NCBI RefSeq assembly: GCF_964212655.1 | Contig: NZ_OZ156465.1 | Coordinates: 3,410,001-3,474,000 of the forward strand | Length of the DNA: 64,000 bases | Reading direction: 5' to 3' | Source: Candidatus Thiodiazotropha sp. LNASS1 | GTDB taxonomy: Bacteria; Pseudomonadota; Gammaproteobacteria; Chromatiales; Chromatiaceae | Part shown: positions 62,356 through 64,000 of the stretch, in pieces | Numbering within the stretch: the stretch's first letter is position 1 | Layout of the letters: every line of letters begins with the position of its first letter | Notes under the pieces: generated by a model | The model's database searches: none | Told to the model about the DNA's origin: nothing | The model's input: only the letters and a program-made list of their open reading frames with translations | Position numbers and translations under genes: made by a program

Positions 62356-63426
62356 ATGCATACCCTCACAACGGAAATTCAGGAGCGGGTCTCAAAAATT
62401 CTCCGTGAAAATAAGTTGCTTGAGGAAAGCCTTCGTCAATCCATCCGATTGGGGAAACTGCGGGAAAAGGCCCTCAACAACCTGATTAATGTTGAACGTC
62501 AATTAAAGAAGAGTGAAGCAAGATTCAAAAGTATCGCAATGGCCACCAGGGAAGGTATCATCATCGTTGACCGTGAAGCCCGAATATTGTTCTGGAATCC
62601 CGCTGCGGAAAAAATACTCGGGTATACCGCCGCCGACGTAACTGATCGAAACATTCACGAACTGCTTGTACCCGAACGGCTCAGAAGCAATGCCAACGAA
62701 CACTTCTATCGGTTCGTAAAAGAATATGGCAAGGAATTTGAGTCTTGGACCAAGCATTTTCCCGCGGTACGAAAAAATGGCGAGGAAACCATCCTGGAGC
62801 TGACGGTCTCCCCATTTGAGAGCCTGAATGGCTGGCAGGCATTAGGATCGTTTCGGGATATCGCGCATCAAAAGCTGGAAGAGGAACGACTCAAGTTTCT
62901 TGCCTCCCACGACCCGATGACCGGTTTGTATAATCGAAGAGGGCTTTCCGAACGGTTTGGGCAGGACTTGAAGCGGGCCAAGCGCTATAAACACAGTATT
63001 GCTTTGTTGCTGTTGGATGTGGATAAACTGAAAAAAATCAATGATACCTTTGGTCACCATATTGGTGACGAGGTTTTGCACAAGATATCAGAGATAATTG
63101 AGTATACGGTCCGGGATGTGGATTATGTCAGTCGTTTTGGGGGTGATGAATTCATTGTCGTTCTGGGTGAAACACAACTAGACCAGGCCACTACAACTGC
63201 AGAGAGAATTCGTAAACGTGCGGCAAAGGAGATCCACTGCGTCGATAACGGGCAGGAGATATCGGCGACCGTCAGTATTGGCGTATCGATGTTCCCTGAT
63301 CAAGGTCACGACCTGGACTCTTTAATCGAGGCTGCGGATTCTGCCCTGTATAAGGCCAAAGAGAAAGGACGCAACGCAGTATCGAGGGTCACAGGAGAAG
63401 ACGAAGCGCAAGGAGGATCAGACTAG
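62356..63426 (+). CDS. PAS-GGDEF diguanylate cyclase
   Basis: A 356-residue cytoplasmic protein: N-terminal coiled coil (about 5-55), PAS domain (about 55-175; GIIIVDREARILFWNPAAEK), then GGDEF with active RFGGDEFIVVLG. It should make c-di-GMP. Directly coupled to the di-iron protein, which may supply the signal. Its TAG stop lies inside the left arm of the palindromic element at 63423, so the present C-terminus may have been set by that insertion. Confidence 0.92.
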   Translation: MHTLTTEIQERVSKILRENKLLEESLRQSIRLGKLREKALNNLINVERQLKKSEARFKSIAMATREGIIIVDREARILFWNPAAEKILGYTAADVTDRNIHELLVPERLRSNANEHFYRFVKEYGKEFESWTKHFPAVRKNGEETILELTVSPFESLNGWQALGSFRDIAHQKLEEERLKFLASHDPMTGLYNRRGLSERFGQDLKRAKRYKHSIALLLLDVDKLKKINDTFGHHIGDEVLHKISEIIEYTVRDVDYVSRFGGDEFIVVLGETQLDQATTTAERIRKRAAKEIHCVDNGQEISATVSIGVSMFPDQGHDLDSLIEAADSALYKAKEKGRNAVSRVTGEDEAQGGSD

Positions 63427-63693
63427 GGCCTGTTAACACTAATCCAATGCACCCTGTTGTGCCTGAAAAAGCGCCAATCAAGGCGCGAGGAGAGAAGTTT
63501 GGTTATTCCAAATGAATGACGAGCAACGCCGAGTGGCGCTTTTTCAGGCACAACCCGAAGGGCTGGGGCTGTTTTCGCCCCCAGCGGCGTTATCATTCGC
63601 TCATGTAGAATAACTACACCACGCTCATTCTGCCTTGCTGGGCACGAAAACAGCCCCAGCAGGGCGTATTGGATTAGTGTTAACAGGCCCTAG
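63423..63693. repeat. 271-bp compound palindrome (MITE-like)
   Basis: Perfect 26-bp terminal inverted repeats (63423-63448, 63668-63693). Inside are two more perfect inverted pairs: 63456-63476 with 63534-63554 (21 bp) and 63563-63577 with 63645-63659 (15 bp). No coding capacity. Confidence 0.8.
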
Positions 63694-63839
63694 TTTGAAT
63701 TCTCGTACCGCATAGACCGGATCCGAATAGGGTACCTGGTACGCATATGGGTATCCGCAGGACGTGGCCAGCCCCCCGCGATGAGTAAGTGTGCATCTTC
63801 TCGAAACCTGCCCGGTACAGTCATTGGCTGACCATACCT

Positions 63840-64000
63840 TCAACGTTGACTGGTGGTAGGTAGAGCTTGCCGTTCGTTATGGGTAAATCGCTTCAATCGG
63901 TAGAGTCCCCAGGTCTTTCCCTGATGGCGACACATGCCATAGCGAAAAGAGGGTGTCAGATAGGGTAAGGTGTAGCGAAGATCGGTAAACCATACGCAGG
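63840..64000 (-). CDS. C-terminal end of a minus-strand protein
   Basis: The last 52 codons of a gene running in from the right edge, ending in TGA at 63840-63842. It reads VWFTDLRYTLPYLTPSFRYG then MCRHQGKTWGLYRLKRF, which recalls the end of inner-membrane metal-dependent hydrolases of the YdjM/DUF457 type. That assignment is from memory of the pattern only. Between 63694 and 63839 I see nothing else. Confidence 0.5.
   Translation of the reverse strand, partial: CVWFTDLRYTLPYLTPSFRYGMCRHQGKTWGLYRLKRFTHNERQALPTTSQR

Overview
The window reads as a chromosome segment of a gammaproteobacterium. The backbone order xseA, guaB, guaA, (island), tadA, pldA, mltF, tRNA-Ser is the order I know from Pseudomonas-type genomes. 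There is also FNR-type regulation, FeSOD, XseA, RecQ and a 5'-truncated pyruvate kinase. Many intergenic regions carry palindromic repeats of 120-270 bp. The exact genus cannot be fixed from the sequence alone.

Backbone left (1-24.4 kb): end of pyk; an intact IS256-family element with an 8-bp target duplication, inserted into a palindromic-repeat cluster; a permuted papain-like protein; sodB; an orphan hydantoinase B; an HDOD protein; recQ; an amidotransferase of the N-acetylglutaminylglutamine (NAGGN) osmolyte type with a tiny lipoprotein; an HD-GYP phosphodiesterase; grxD plus a dCMP-deaminase-like gene; a CBS protein; a helix-hairpin-helix protein; an aldehyde dehydrogenase; xseA; a 1174-residue SBP-PAS-GAF-GGDEF-EAL protein; and guaBA.

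Island (24.4-57.5 kb): the 3' end of guaA is followed by about 33 kb of accessory DNA before tadA, which in the inferred ancestor lay about 30 bp downstream of guaA. The core GAGTGGGAGT occurs at the guaA end (24402), at 34237 and at 57511, each with a CATGGTATT arm-type repeat about 80 bp away on the island side. This suggests two tandem guaA-site elements. No integrase gene is visible. Element 1 is a 12-gene arsenic operon (arsR, arsC, acr3, rhodanese, MBL protein, Cys-rich protein, thioredoxin-like protein, CDKN3-like phosphatase, arsenic-type GAPDH, DUF2703, arsJ, permease) followed by a toxin-antitoxin pair. Element 2 is a mosaic: a broken IS91 transposase, a diguanylate cyclase, oleate hydratase plus patatin, a REP-type transposase, a Spy-like protein, a two-component system with two small envelope genes, an lpxA-gnnB-gnnA set predicted to make 2,3-diamino-glucose lipid A, transposase and tRNA remnants, PPK2, a CcoG-like Fe-S membrane protein under a probable FNR box, a K+ channel pair and a TlpA-like thioredoxin.

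Backbone right (57.5-64 kb): tadA, pldA, mltF; tRNA-Ser(CGA) followed by 171-bp tandem repeats and a second copy of the tRNA 3' end; an FNR-box-controlled operon encoding a di-iron (ODP-type) sensor and a PAS-GGDEF cyclase; a 271-bp compound palindrome that supplies the stop codon of that cyclase; and the end of a minus-strand gene.

The strongest leads are the arsenic/sulfur/phosphoglycerate operon, the GlcN3N-lipid A genes on a mobile island, the FNR-ODP-GGDEF oxygen module and the tandem guaA islands.
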